Assembly: GCA_016840945.1 (NCBI GenBank)
Contig: JAEORJ010000020.1
Span: forward strand, 1-58,751
Direction of reading: 5' to 3'
Length of the DNA stretch: 58,751 nt
DNA from: Candidatus Gerdarchaeota archaeon
GTDB lineage: Archaea; Asgardarchaeota; Heimdallarchaeia; JABLTI01
Shown: positions 1 to 10,700 of the stretch, piece after piece
Position numbering within the stretch: the stretch's first letter is position 1
Layout: every line of letters begins with the position of its first letter
Notes under the pieces: model-generated
The model's database searches: none
Seen by the model: the letters and a program-made list of their open reading frames with translations, nothing else
What the model was told of the DNA's origin: nothing
Translations under genes and position numbers: made by a program

Positions 1-127
1 AAAGCTGTGATTTTTTATTTAGCATATCACGTTCTCCTTGTTCTATAAGTTATTAATTAGTTTAGAGAATATAAGTAAATAGCAAAATTCAAAACAAAAT
101 ATGAAAAAAAAAAATATCAAGCAGAAT

Positions 128-1999
128 TTAATACTTGATTTTTTTCCTAAAAGAATATTTAGCGGTAATTATTAGTAATGCAAATAAAGCAATAATAGTA
201 ATTGAAGTATTGAAACCTGGATATACAAAGGATGAGTCGCCATAACCAGCTTTATACAGATATTCTTTAGCTATAAGAACATCATGTTCATATCGGAGAA
301 TGTTAGGATTGCACCATATTTTCATTGTTTGGTATATGGGATAATGATTAATTACATATTCGCCAGAATGAACCACAGTATTAATCTCTTCTCGATTAAT
401 TGCATAGTTTATAGCTTTTCGAATAGCCAAACCAATCGTTATTGAAGGATCATTTGGTGCTGGATTTAGACTTCCGATAATCTCTCTATCCTCACGAAGA
501 TTATAACCTACAAATGACAAATATCCGTCGCGTAATTTCTCTTGATTAGTAAATAATGGGTTTGAATTATAAGTGATCCATTTTTCTCTATTAGAAGTAC
601 AATCTATTAAATCTAAAAGACCATCTTCAAAGTAATTGAAAGAATCTAGATATTCAATGGCTGAATAGACGTTTAATATTGTTAATCCACCCGAAAAATC
701 ACCAAATCTTGCTTGCCAAGCTAAAGCAGGATCAGATGTTATTGTGCTATTTAACCACCAACTATTAGGATTTAATGTTAAACGTGTAAAGCTTTCATCG
801 GAATAATTTAAGCTAAATAATCCTGTACCAAATCCTTCTTTGGTGAATTTCACCCAAGATTCATGTGTTGTATCAGGAGTTGTGTTATCAGCTAATTGCG
901 TTTGATTGAGATAATGTTCAGGTAACATTGGTATATCAAGTTCTGTCATATAGAGTGCTGTTACATCTATTTCTGGGGTCTCCGGATCACCATCTATAAA
1001 CACATCTAGGGTATAATCATCGATTATTTCCATATCCTTGATCCATTGATAATAGTAATCAGATAGATGTTTTGCCATGAATAAAGTGAAATAAGCATCA
1101 CTTGCAGTGAAGGAGACATTGGTAAAATTCCCATCGGGATCATCAGCCCATTTAATACCTTCACGAATTGAAATTCTGATATGTGTGTCATCAATATGCT
1201 GAATTTCTTTTGCTAGATGTGGCCAAACAGTATAATCATTATCATAGACAATTAATGAATCTAGAACTGCTTGTTGATAGAAACTATCATCTCCCCCACA
1301 ATCAAAGGCAATAAAAGGATTTAAACTATAACAGGCTCCTCCAACTGTGTTTATTGCTGTTGAATCATTTTGACCAGCATGTAATTCATTCCAAGACATT
1401 TTTCCCCATGAATTTAGCAACCCATTAGTGTAATTATAACCATTTAAGTTTGCCCAGTATGCCATATAATTTTTGAGTGAAAATAATGGCAAAATAGGAC
1501 ATATCTTATCCATTAGATACATTTCCCAATCCCAATAATGATTAATTCTTGCTTCTGAATTAGGAGGGACTATTTTTAGGCCTTCTTCTAAATACCATTG
1601 ATTTTTCCCATTACCTAAACTATTATCCCAATCCATGCTTGAATTATAGCCAAAAATCTTCATAGGTGAATCTTTACCATAGATGCTAATAAAATCCGGA
1701 TCTTTAGATATTCCAGTTAATGAAATGTATGTTAAATCATAACTATGGTAAACTAATAATTCACTAATAAAAGATGGCCAATCCAGATTATATACATTCA
1801 ATCCTATACCTACTGTTTTTAATTGGTTTTTAATTAGGTTAAAATAATCTAGAATATATCCTCCACCATTAATTTTAGCATCTAAAGTAAGATAAATTTC
1901 TTGACTTTCAGCTTTTGAAGGAATTATACTAAATGAATACGATATTATCGTTATCAACATAAAACTAATCAGTAATTTTGCTTTCTTTTTACCCCACAT
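128..1999 (-). CDS. ABC transporter family 5 (peptide/oligopeptide) solute-binding protein, membrane anchored
   Basis: The protein has 623 residues and should capture a peptide-like ligand outside the cell for an ABC importer. An N-terminal signal peptide is visible (KKK then a hydrophobic stretch, about residues 4-30). The body has family-5 binding-protein features, including the IREGIKWADD-type motif near residue 280 and an NYAINREEI-type motif near residue 535. The C-terminus has PGF at residues 594-596, then about 20 hydrophobic residues and a basic tail (FRKKIKY). That looks like a surface anchor or a PGF-type sorting signal. The protein starts at ATG 1999. No permease or ATPase genes are in the window; they could lie beyond the left edge, downstream of this gene. 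Family assignment is good; the ligand is unknown. Confidence 0.82.
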   Translation of the reverse strand: MWGKKKAKLLISFMLITIISYSFSIIPSKAESQEIYLTLDAKINGGGYILDYFNLIKNQLKTVGIGLNVYNLDWPSFISELLVYHSYDLTYISLTGISKDPDFISIYGKDSPMKIFGYNSSMDWDNSLGNGKNQWYLEEGLKIVPPNSEARINHYWDWEMYLMDKICPILPLFSLKNYMAYWANLNGYNYTNGLLNSWGKMSWNELHAGQNDSTAINTVGGACYSLNPFIAFDCGGDDSFYQQAVLDSLIVYDNDYTVWPHLAKEIQHIDDTHIRISIREGIKWADDPDGNFTNVSFTASDAYFTLFMAKHLSDYYYQWIKDMEIIDDYTLDVFIDGDPETPEIDVTALYMTELDIPMLPEHYLNQTQLADNTTPDTTHESWVKFTKEGFGTGLFSLNYSDESFTRLTLNPNSWWLNSTITSDPALAWQARFGDFSGGLTILNVYSAIEYLDSFNYFEDGLLDLIDCTSNREKWITYNSNPLFTNQEKLRDGYLSFVGYNLREDREIIGSLNPAPNDPSITIGLAIRKAINYAINREEINTVVHSGEYVINHYPIYQTMKIWCNPNILRYEHDVLIAKEYLYKAGYGDSSFVYPGFNTSITIIALFALLIITAKYSFRKKIKY

Positions 2000-2202
2000 A
2001 AATTTTTGACTCCGAAAAGATTTCTATTATCTATTTATCGTCATTTAAATTTATGAATATTATCTGAGTTGAATAAGCAAATGATTTTTATCTTTAACAA
2101 AATTAGTTTTCGTCGATAAGATATTCAAGTTGACCATTTAACTAATATAGTTAGTAATAATTAATTAAAATAAAGTGTAGATAAAATATTAGAGGTATTC
2201 AA

Positions 2203-2712
2203 ATGGATGTTATAGAGGCAATAAATAGTAGAAGAAGCATAAGGAAATTTCAAAATAAATTAATACCTGAGGAAATAGTAACTAAACTTTTACGAGCAGC
2301 AATGCAAGCACCTTCAGCGGGTAATAATCAACCATGGCATTTTGTAGTCATAACAGATAGGAATATTCTAAATAAAATCCCTGATTTTCATCCGTATTCA
2401 AAAATGCTTCTAGAAGCACCTTTAGCAATATTAATCTGTGGAGAATATACTGCTGAAAGATTTTGTGGCTATTGGGTACAAGATTGTTCTGCTGCAACTG
2501 AGAATTTATTGTTAGCAGCTCATGCCTTAGGACTCGGTGCTGTTTGGTTGGGAATTTATCCTATTCAAGAAAGAGTTGATGGTTTAAATGAATTATTGAA
2601 TTTGCCTAGGAATATTTACCCCTTATCTTTAATCGCTATTGGTTATCCTGATGAAGAAAAGAAACCTGAAAATCGATACAAAGAAGATAAAATTCATTAC
2701 AATACATGGTAA
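2203..2712 (+). CDS. Nitroreductase family protein (FMN-dependent oxidoreductase)
   Basis: This 169-residue protein is a compact single-domain nitroreductase. It would be a cytosolic flavoprotein using NAD(P)H to reduce nitro compounds, quinones or a specific cofactor precursor. The N-terminal RRSIRKF motif (residues 9-15) binds FMN phosphate in this family. It is followed by APSAGNNQPWHFVV near residues 36-49, a typical nitroreductase signature, and by GLGAVWLG and IAIGYP motifs. The start ATG has an AGAGGT ribosome site 6 bases upstream. It is transcribed divergently from the peptide-binding protein. Substrate cannot be inferred. Confidence 0.9.
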   Translation: MDVIEAINSRRSIRKFQNKLIPEEIVTKLLRAAMQAPSAGNNQPWHFVVITDRNILNKIPDFHPYSKMLLEAPLAILICGEYTAERFCGYWVQDCSAATENLLLAAHALGLGAVWLGIYPIQERVDGLNELLNLPRNIYPLSLIAIGYPDEEKKPENRYKEDKIHYNTW

Positions 2713-2802
2713 AGTGATAACTTTACTCACCATTGCATTTAGCAGTGCTTTATTAAATATAAAGTAAAATTGTTAATTAGTAGATGAGTAGTGTGAATTA
2801 AT

Positions 2803-3150
2803 ATGAAAATAAAATTAATTCTAAACACACCTGATTTATCCATTGGTGGAAACTCACCAAAAAGAACTATTGATTTAGCACCAGCTGATTATAAAGGCAA
2901 ATCCGTTAAAGATGTTATCACTAAGAATGCTTTTAGCAACATACTTGCTGATCAAGATGAAGAAACAATTTCACAAGTAATGCAAATGATGTTTAACTTC
3001 ATAATACCTACCAATATTGATAATATAGATGACTGGTGGCAACAACCTTTTGAATCTTTAATTAAAAAAGGTACAAATGAAGTAATTGTTGATTTAGAAT
3101 TCAGTAAGGAAGGTATTGCATTTATATCTAGCACTATGACCCATTTGTAA
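2803..3150 (+). CDS. Hypothetical protein, 115 aa
   Basis: I do not recognise this protein. It has 115 residues, no signal peptide, no membrane span and no cysteines. A region around residues 66-82 (FNFIIPTNIDNIDDWWQQ) is tryptophan-rich, and both ends look beta-stranded. It follows the nitroreductase by 90 bases and precedes the aminopeptidase on the same strand, so the three could share a transcript. The reading frame is supported by normal codon use and an ATG with a GTGTGAA sequence about 5 bases upstream. A 60-codon antisense frame inside it is a shadow. Confidence 0.6.
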   Translation: MKIKLILNTPDLSIGGNSPKRTIDLAPADYKGKSVKDVITKNAFSNILADQDEETISQVMQMMFNFIIPTNIDNIDDWWQQPFESLIKKGTNEVIVDLEFSKEGIAFISSTMTHL

Positions 3151-3247
3151 ATTTAAATTCGTAAAAATTATTGCTGATTTTCCATTAAATAATTATATAA
3201 GTTGATATTTATTTGCTGTTAGAAAAACCAATTGTTTTGTGATTATT

Positions 3248-4747
3248 ATGAAGGTTTCAACAAGTACTTCTAAAATTACTGACATTGATGCACCATTAGT
3301 TGTTCTAGGTATTCTTGAAGATGCAGCTAATGATCCATTAATTAAAAATGACTCAACTGTTGTTGGTAAGATTATCAAGGAGTTAGCAAGTCTTGGTGAT
3401 TTTACAGGCAAATCTGGCGAATTAGTCGTTGCTTATACTCGAGAAGAATTAAAAGCAAAACGACTATTACTTGTAGGTTTAGGAAAGGAAGAATCCATTA
3501 CCGAAGAAAGTATTCGTAAAGCAATAGGTAATGCATCACGAAAAGCGCGTGATCTAGATGTCAAAAAAGTTGCTTTAGCGTTCAATTACTTTAATAGGAA
3601 TAAACTAGCCCTAATAGGTTTGTCTGAAGCTATTGCTCAAGGTATGATTCTTGGTAGCTTTCAAAACTTAAAATACCGAACAAAGGACATTGACAAATAT
3701 AAGCATCTCGAGGAATTGATTGTTTTCAGTCCTGATTTAGATATTGCCACTATTAAAAAAGGTATCAAACAAGGTGAAATAATTGCAAATGCTGTTAATC
3801 TCTGCCGTTCATTAGCTTGGGGTCCATCTAACGACATTACACCAACAAAACTAGCTGAGGAAGCATTGCGACTTCAAAAGGACTTCGGTATTCAAACTAC
3901 TGTTTTTGATCGTAAGAAATCTGAAGAGGTTGGTTTAACCAGTTTTCTAGCAGTTGCTCAAGGTACTGAGGAACCACCAAAATTCATCATTATGGAATAT
4001 AAATCAGCTAAACAAGATGCTGATACTATAGCATTAATTGGTAAAGCAATAACCTTTGATACAGGTGGTATTAGCATAAAACCAAGTCAGGATATGGGTT
4101 ATATGAAAGCTGATATGACAGGTGGTGCAGTTGTTATTTCTGCTATGGAAGCTATTGCTCAACTAAAACCTGATGTTAATGTTGTTGGTATTGTTCCTGC
4201 TACTGATAATATGCCAAGTGGCAAGGCATACAAACCAGGCGATATAGTCAAAACCTACTCTGGGTTAACAGTCGAAGTCATCAGTACAGATGCTGAAGGT
4301 AGAATGATTATCAATGATGCACTTTCCTATGCAGCTAAAAATTACAAACCTAAAGCTATGTTCGACTTTGCAACTTTAACTGGTGCAATGATGATTGCTC
4401 TTGGAAATCATGCCATTGGTTATTTTGCTAATAATGATGAAATTTCAGCTGAACTTGAAGCAGCATCCAAAACCAGTGGAGAAAAAGTTTGGCGAATGCC
4501 TCTCTGGGATGATTACGATGAACAATTAAAGAGTGACATTGCTGATCTTCAACACACAGGTGGTCGACCAGGTGGAGCTATTACTGCTGCTAGATTTCTA
4601 AGCAATTTTGTTATGGATGTACCTTGGATTCATATGGATATCGCAGGATACTCAAATGCTGATAGTGATAAAGGATACAATCCAAAAGGTAGTAAAGGTC
4701 CTGCTGTAAGGTTAATAGTTGATGTTGTTAGAAATTGGAAAAAATAA
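3248..4747 (+). CDS. pepA: Leucyl aminopeptidase (M17 family)
   Basis: This is a cytosolic two-metal M17 exopeptidase that removes N-terminal residues from peptides. The protein is about 499 residues, the usual family length. The catalytic core has GKAITFDTGGISIKP (catalytic lysine and metal aspartate), then YMKADMTGG, and the signature STDAEGRMIINDAL, where the usual N of NTDAEGR is S. A frame extension to GTG 3239 is possible. However, GTGAT at 3239-3243 matches the anti-Shine-Dalgarno, so ATG 3248 is the better start. The stop codon lies inside the terminator hairpin that separates it from the convergent NAD-kinase-like gene. Confidence 0.95.
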   Translation: MKVSTSTSKITDIDAPLVVLGILEDAANDPLIKNDSTVVGKIIKELASLGDFTGKSGELVVAYTREELKAKRLLLVGLGKEESITEESIRKAIGNASRKARDLDVKKVALAFNYFNRNKLALIGLSEAIAQGMILGSFQNLKYRTKDIDKYKHLEELIVFSPDLDIATIKKGIKQGEIIANAVNLCRSLAWGPSNDITPTKLAEEALRLQKDFGIQTTVFDRKKSEEVGLTSFLAVAQGTEEPPKFIIMEYKSAKQDADTIALIGKAITFDTGGISIKPSQDMGYMKADMTGGAVVISAMEAIAQLKPDVNVVGIVPATDNMPSGKAYKPGDIVKTYSGLTVEVISTDAEGRMIINDALSYAAKNYKPKAMFDFATLTGAMMIALGNHAIGYFANNDEISAELEAASKTSGEKVWRMPLWDDYDEQLKSDIADLQHTGGRPGGAITAARFLSNFVMDVPWIHMDIAGYSNADSDKGYNPKGSKGPAVRLIVDVVRNWKK

Positions 4748-4784
4748 GGAATTTTTATTTTCCTTATCCTTTTTTTTATTTTAT
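4744..4784 (+). terminator. Stem-loop plus T-tract terminator of the aminopeptidase gene
   Basis: An 8-bp perfect stem (ATAAGGAA at 4744-4751 with TTCCTTAT at 4760-4767) has an 8-base loop and is followed by CC and a long T-rich run. The TAA stop of the aminopeptidase is inside the left arm. The gene on the other strand ends at 4776, so the element sits exactly between convergent genes. Confidence 0.7.
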
Positions 4785-5723
4785 TACTAAATGAGCTTTT
4801 TTATCAGCAATTTTTATTTCTGCAATTGTTCCAGAATTAAATTTCAAGAAATCCTTTTCTATTCCATCACTAAAGATTACACCGTTTTCAGGCATATTAG
4901 ATTCAATGGTAATCGACTCATCCACATATATTTCACCAAAGATGATATTTGCTCGAGATATTTTACTAACAAATGGTTCCCTAACAGAAAATTTCAGTAT
5001 ACTTGCATTCCATGGAAAACGATAATCATCTTCGGTAACTTGATCAATGTTCACAATATACTTTCTGAAATTATTTACTATACCAACTGCACCTGTTAAT
5101 ATTGATCTAAACCAACCAGTAGATCCCGCACCTGTTGAAACTATTATACCACTAGAGCTTTGAGGTTCAGTTATATCCCTATAGGTTATAGTATATCTTG
5201 CTGAACCATGTGATTTGTGTCCAATAAAAAGATCATTTACAGCATATAACTTCTGACCATCGTTTAATTCAGCAACAGCCATTGTGACATCAACGTGATT
5301 GAAATCACCATTGACAACACTCTTAATAGCATTTTGAACATTTTCGACCTTAAAAGGTAATAATACACCATCCATTCTTTTAGGATCAGGATTAATACCA
5401 ATTATATATTGATTCTCGAGATATTTAGCAGTATTAATTACTAAACCATCTTGACCAATAACCAACACTAAATCTTTGGATCCAAAAAGAAAATTTGGTA
5501 AAAATTCTTTTTCGATTATTTGTGATTTTATTTCACTTGGTAGACATTTCTTGAGTAAATCTAATGATTGGTAATATTGTTTATGAGCATCTTCATACTC
5601 ACTAAAATTACCGCCCATTTGCTCAATATAGAATTTGGCTTGATCTTTAGTGTTAAATCTCTCGATTAATTCCTCAAGCCAAGTCTTTTTTGTTACTACC
5701 ACGATTTTATCAATTAGTGCCAT
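4776..5723 (-). CDS. NAD kinase-like protein
   Basis: The protein has 315 residues and belongs to the NAD kinase/diacylglycerol-kinase fold. It would make NADP+ from NAD+ with ATP or polyphosphate in the cytosol. The nucleotide loop is GQDG (90-93) instead of the usual GGDG, keeping the catalytic aspartate. ND at 163-164 stands for the usual NE/ND motif, and the GAGSTGW segment (198-204) is the classic NAD-binding turn. It starts 15 bases after the SPFH gene and is surely co-transcribed with it. The N-terminal 80 residues are helical and not typical of short bacterial NadK, so a different substrate within the fold is possible. Confidence 0.75.
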   Translation of the reverse strand: MALIDKIVVVTKKTWLEELIERFNTKDQAKFYIEQMGGNFSEYEDAHKQYYQSLDLLKKCLPSEIKSQIIEKEFLPNFLFGSKDLVLVIGQDGLVINTAKYLENQYIIGINPDPKRMDGVLLPFKVENVQNAIKSVVNGDFNHVDVTMAVAELNDGQKLYAVNDLFIGHKSHGSARYTITYRDITEPQSSSGIIVSTGAGSTGWFRSILTGAVGIVNNFRKYIVNIDQVTEDDYRFPWNASILKFSVREPFVSKISRANIIFGEIYVDESITIESNMPENGVIFSDGIEKDFLKFNSGTIAEIKIADKKAHLVIK

Positions 5724-5738
5724 TGTTCTAACCTAAGG

Positions 5739-6599
5739 TCATTTACCATCTTTTAATAATGATGCTAAAATATCTGGGGTGATTGTTAAATTACCAATTT
5801 TGTTGGCATTCTCACCTAATTCTTTCATTGCTAAAGCTAAGAGTATTTTGGGATCGAGTTTCTTATAAGCAGCTAATTGCTTTTCTGTTGCTTGTGCTTG
5901 AAAATCAGCTTCTTTAAGGATATTTTCACCTTCAAGTTCAATGAGTTGTTTGCGTTTTTTCTCGAGAGTTATTTGAGTATTGAGTTCATTTTCTTTGATT
6001 TTTTGTTCTTGCTCTACTGCTGCAGCTCTTCTTTCATAGATAGCTCTATCTGCTTTCATTTGAAGATTTTCTCGATAATCAGCTTCTAAGGCACGAGCAA
6101 TCTCTGCTGTTGGTCTTATTGATATGAAAGTTATTGATAAAATATCAATACCCATATCCATAATAATCGTATTTTGTTCTGCTGACTCCATTACTCGACT
6201 GGCTAATGCTTCAGATGAAACTAGAGCTGGTTCTAAATCCATCTTTTCAATTTCACTTCGAGTTCTCATTTGAACAATATTTTTGATACGCATCTCCAAT
6301 TTTTCTGGGTCCTCAGTTAAATAATTCCCTGATCGAGGATTTATTTGGAAGTTTAAGATTGTAGCCATTTTCCTTGGGTCTTTAATACGATATGTGAAAT
6401 GACCTTGGAGTGTTATCATCTGATTATTTTTAGTATGTTCATTAAAAATGAAATTAGAGTCAATAGTCATTGCAGGTATAGTGGCAATATTAGTAGTTAA
6501 TCGCCAATAAAAGAAGCTCAAACCAATGCCTGTTCTTCTAGGTCTACCTTGCACATATTTAATAACATATTTAGAGGGATCGCCTTTGAAATAAGCCAT
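5739..6599 (-). CDS. SPFH/band-7 (prohibitin-like) domain protein
   Basis: This 286-residue protein has an SPFH domain at about residues 15-190 (IPAMTIDSNFIF, then DGHFTYRIKDP-like strands). A long charged helix of about residues 185-235 (RAAAVEQEQKIKENELN) is likely coiled coil. A C-terminal segment contains YKKLDPKILLALAMKELG. SPFH proteins oligomerise on membranes as scaffolds. There is no N-terminal membrane span here, so membrane binding would be peripheral. It is the first gene of a two-gene operon with the NAD-kinase-like gene. It starts at ATG 6599, with AGTTAAT and no strong ribosome site visible. Confidence 0.85.
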   Translation of the reverse strand: MAYFKGDPSKYVIKYVQGRPRRTGIGLSFFYWRLTTNIATIPAMTIDSNFIFNEHTKNNQMITLQGHFTYRIKDPRKMATILNFQINPRSGNYLTEDPEKLEMRIKNIVQMRTRSEIEKMDLEPALVSSEALASRVMESAEQNTIIMDMGIDILSITFISIRPTAEIARALEADYRENLQMKADRAIYERRAAAVEQEQKIKENELNTQITLEKKRKQLIELEGENILKEADFQAQATEKQLAAYKKLDPKILLALAMKELGENANKIGNLTITPDILASLLKDGK

Positions 6600-6881
6600 A
6601 TTTTCACACCAGTTAAATTAATTCTATAAAGTAATTTATAACTATTTCAAAGCCTTAATATTATTTTAACTTTTCAGCTATGAAAAAACATTGAGTGTGT
6701 TTTGTAGATGAAATTTTTTTCATTCGGTTTTGCGTTAAACACTATCTATTTAAATAATAGGCGCGAAAATGAAAATAATAGTCAATAAAATGGCCTGAAT
6801 ATTAAAAATACAGCTACAAAGAAGTTCATTATATTTGGGGTCATTCCTTAGTTATATACACTACGTCGAGGAATGTTATAA

Positions 6882-7604
6882 ATGGATGATGTACATAGTC
6901 TTGCAAAATTGATTCGTTTTACAGAAGACAAGATAATTTGTACTGGTGGCGTAGTATTTGTTGGTGAAGGGAATACTGGCAAAACTCATACTGCAATGAA
7001 TATAACAAGCAGCAGAGTAGGATCTTATTATGGTCATGATGATGAATTGAAAAAATCAGTCAATTTGGAACTTGATTATTTTATCTTTCAATCAAATATT
7101 GAAGAATATCAGTTAAGGACAAGTTCCCAAATCTTTATTATGCCAGGTCAAAAAGGCAGAAGATCCTCACCTGGTGAAGGATTAGCTTTTGAAGATGCTG
7201 TTGATCTTTATTTTAATATCGCTTCAATAAAAGTCGTTCTAACTTTAGTTTTAACATATGACTTGACAGACATAAAAACATTTCAAGAACTTGAATATTG
7301 GTTAGATAGAGCAATTGAAAGAGACATAATTCATAATTATACTAGTATCATCATCTTAGGTACTCATTTAGAGCAAGAAGATAATATTGAAGTTATGGAT
7401 GAGACTATTGATTTTGCTCGTGAATTTGTTCGGGATTATATATTGCAAAAACAAGGAACTGAAATTAGTTTAGATAATATCCATACTATAAAAGTCTCAA
7501 ATATAACTTTAGAAGGAATTGAAGAGTTAAAGACAGCTATAAATCATTCTTTCTTAGCAGCATTTAGAATTTTTGATCTTGTCAATCACTTAAAACAATA
7601 CTAA
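6882..7604 (+). CDS. Divergent Ras-like small GTPase
   Basis: The 240-residue protein has a clear P-loop, GEGNTGKT at 28-35, after a strand VVFV, so it is a P-loop GTPase fold. The other motifs are degenerate. The switch II position reads IMPGQ (86-90), lacking the aspartate of DxxGQ. The base-specificity motif NKxD is replaced by THLE (161-164). An EDAVDLYFNIASIKVVL segment fits helix 2 and the central strand. It may bind nucleotide without being a normal switch. The start ATG follows GAGGAATG. It lies 157 bases upstream of the giant receptor gene on the same strand. Calling it a GTPase is fairly safe; function is unknown. Confidence 0.72.
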   Translation: MDDVHSLAKLIRFTEDKIICTGGVVFVGEGNTGKTHTAMNITSSRVGSYYGHDDELKKSVNLELDYFIFQSNIEEYQLRTSSQIFIMPGQKGRRSSPGEGLAFEDAVDLYFNIASIKVVLTLVLTYDLTDIKTFQELEYWLDRAIERDIIHNYTSIIILGTHLEQEDNIEVMDETIDFAREFVRDYILQKQGTEISLDNIHTIKVSNITLEGIEELKTAINHSFLAAFRIFDLVNHLKQY

Positions 7605-7761
7605 TTTCAACAGAAAGTGATTTTTTTCCTTATTGCTAAAATTTAAAAGAATTGATGTCATTCAGATACTTAATACTAATATTGATATACTCAATAAGAG
7701 ATTTTCTAATAGTATTTAAGAAACCAATTTTGCACGTAATAGGATAAAAAGGGTTAGAAAA

Positions 7762-10700
7762 ATGTTAAATAAAAAATCAACACTAATTGGAATTTTTGCT
7801 ATTATCCTTAGTTTAAGTTCATTAACTTATTTCCCATTATCAATGGCAATAGATAATATACCCATTAAAGAAATTGAAATAGATGATAGCTTTACTGATA
7901 ATCAATTAACTGATGTAGCTATTGAAAAACCTATAATTAGCGATGAAATAATAGCTCAAGCTGATAACACTACACTCACCCCTGGTAGTTATAAAACACA
8001 GGCTTATTTCACCCAGAATAAATATATTTCCATGGGTGGTTATAGTCAAGTTTTTGAATGGGAAAAATACGAGGATGTTTATAATGATCCATCAAATTTT
8101 GCTGTCGTTGATTTTTGGCAAAATAATGATACTACTAACCCAACTCGAAATTGGCATCCACTAGATACATATGGTTTATTATGGAGCTCATCAAGAATAG
8201 GCTCTTATTACATGCCTTCGATAATTTACACCCCTGCTTACTCAGAGGATACCTATATTCAAGGAAATGTTTATTTCATGTGTGGTGGAGATATGTGGCG
8301 ATCAGCTTATTCCGAATGGTTTTTAAGAATGACTTTAGAGCGATATAACCCTCAAAATGGTCAAGCAGATTATTTAACTGAAACCATTGGTCAATTTTGG
8401 GATACAGATGAGAATCCTAATGGTTCATATGATGGCACGAATTACGATGGTTATGTTTATGAGGGAATTCTTCCTAATACTACACTTATCCCAGCAGGAT
8501 ATAGATTGCGTGCAACTATTGAGTGTATGTTAACAAGTGCTAGTTATAATTATGCACAAGAGAGATTAGAGTTAAGAACAGGTTCTACGATATATCCAAC
8601 AGAATGGACAGTCGATTCAGATAATGATATATACGATAATTATTATCACATTCAAGAATCCAGAGAAAGCATTGGTATTCAATTGTTAATGTATCAAGAA
8701 ACATACCCAACTATTGAATTAACTGGATTAGAAAATAACACTATTTATTATACATCTACAGAAGGGACTATAACTGTGTCTTCTGAATCAGTCTTAAGTC
8801 AATATAGATGGGATCAAGGACCTTTTACACCTTTTACCACTCAACAAGTTGTAACTGTTCCTCAAACAACTGGTTGGCATGAATTACTAGTCAAAGCTTA
8901 TGATTGGTATGATAACTTAGCTGAAGCAACATATTACATTGGTTATGATACTACACCAACTAATGTCTATCTGTATTCGCCATCTAATAATTCTAAAGTC
9001 TCAGATGGTTATCTGCTGAATTTTAGCATCATTGATTTCAATGATGCAGCTTATGAGTGGGATAAAAACGGTACTGAAAATGTTCTTACAACCCCGTTTG
9101 ATATTTATCCATATATTGGAACAGATGGTATACACCAATTAACAATACATGTAGATGATGATTTAGGATCTGAAATGTATGAGTACTTCTTTAATTTTGA
9201 TAATACAGGACCAGAATTATTACTGGTTAATGTGGAAAATGAGACGACTTTACCACAGCAGAAAAATATTGATTTAATTATTGATGATGATAGTTACCCA
9301 ATTGATGTACAATATAAATGGGATAGTGACAGTTATGCTACTTGGACGCCTATACTTGGCAATTTTTATAGAGCGTATTTACCTTCCATTGCAGGTTGGC
9401 ATTATTTATCAGTTTTAGCTAATGATTCTTTTGGTAATGAATACTTTGCTCTTTATGCGTTTAATACGAGCTTAACTTTGCTGAATGTTGACCTTTATAA
9501 TTTAGTGAACAATTCCTACTATCTTGGTGGAAATACCGTTGAAGTAGCAATAACCAATCATAATAATACCATTTATTATTACTGGGGAAGTGATCCTTGG
9601 ACAGCTGGAACTGCTCCAGGTGGAATCATGACCTTAAGTGGTGGTGATGCTTTATCATCATCTCCAGGTACATATATATTAACGGTTATAGTTGGTAGTT
9701 TAGTGGATAATGAGGAATATACATTCAAGTTTATATTTACTGTTGATCAAATGGCACCAACATTAATACCTGATGCTGTTTATAATGAGTCACGGTTTTT
9801 GGATACTGCTATTTTTTCATATACTATATCAGATAATCTAACATCTGTTGATAATTTAGTAATTTACTATTCTTTTGATGGAGATGATAATCATACTTTA
9901 CAATTACCTCACCAAATCTATCTTTATGGTTTAGACGATGGTTTACATAATCTTACTATAATTGTCTATGATATTGCTGGTAATTATTACTATTATTATA
10001 TCACTTTTACAATTGATACAACAAGTCCTTCCACAAGCGTTTCTATAATAGGTCAAGCAATTGTAAACAATATTAGATATATCCCTGCTAATACAGAAAT
10101 AATTGTTGCAGTATCAGATGATGACCCAGGTGTTAGCAGTTATTATAAATGGAATAGTACTACTTATATACCTTTCATTGATTCGTTCTTTTTACCAGCA
10201 ATTGAAGGTTATTCAAGATTAGATGTATTAGCTAATGACACTTTAGGAAATACACGAGTGAGAACCTACTGGTTAACAATTGATGGTACAGCACCTTCTA
10301 TTACTTTGAGTCCAGATTTAAATAATTCAAAAATCAATGATATAACTTTATTGAGTTTTCAAGTAACTGATTTGTTAGATGATACTATTTATCAAACTAG
10401 AAGTAAATGGGATATTGTTGAAACATCTGCACCTGAAGATCCATTATTCACCACATACCTACTTCCAACATATAAAATATTGGCAAAAATTGAAGCTATA
10501 TTATCAGTTTACACTCAAGATGTTGTTGGAAATGATTATAATTACACCTTCCATTTCTACCTTGATTTCTTAGCTCCGTCTTATGCTTTAGTTTCAGCAA
10601 CAAATTCCTCTTACATCACTGGTGGAGAATTATTAGATTTCAATGTTTTATCTGCGGATATTGGCAAATTCCTTTACAAGTGGGATGATGCTGAAGATTA

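Noticed and set aside
4776..5723. Sphingosine/diacylglycerol kinase
   Set aside because: The GSTGW turn and ND motif fit NAD kinases better.
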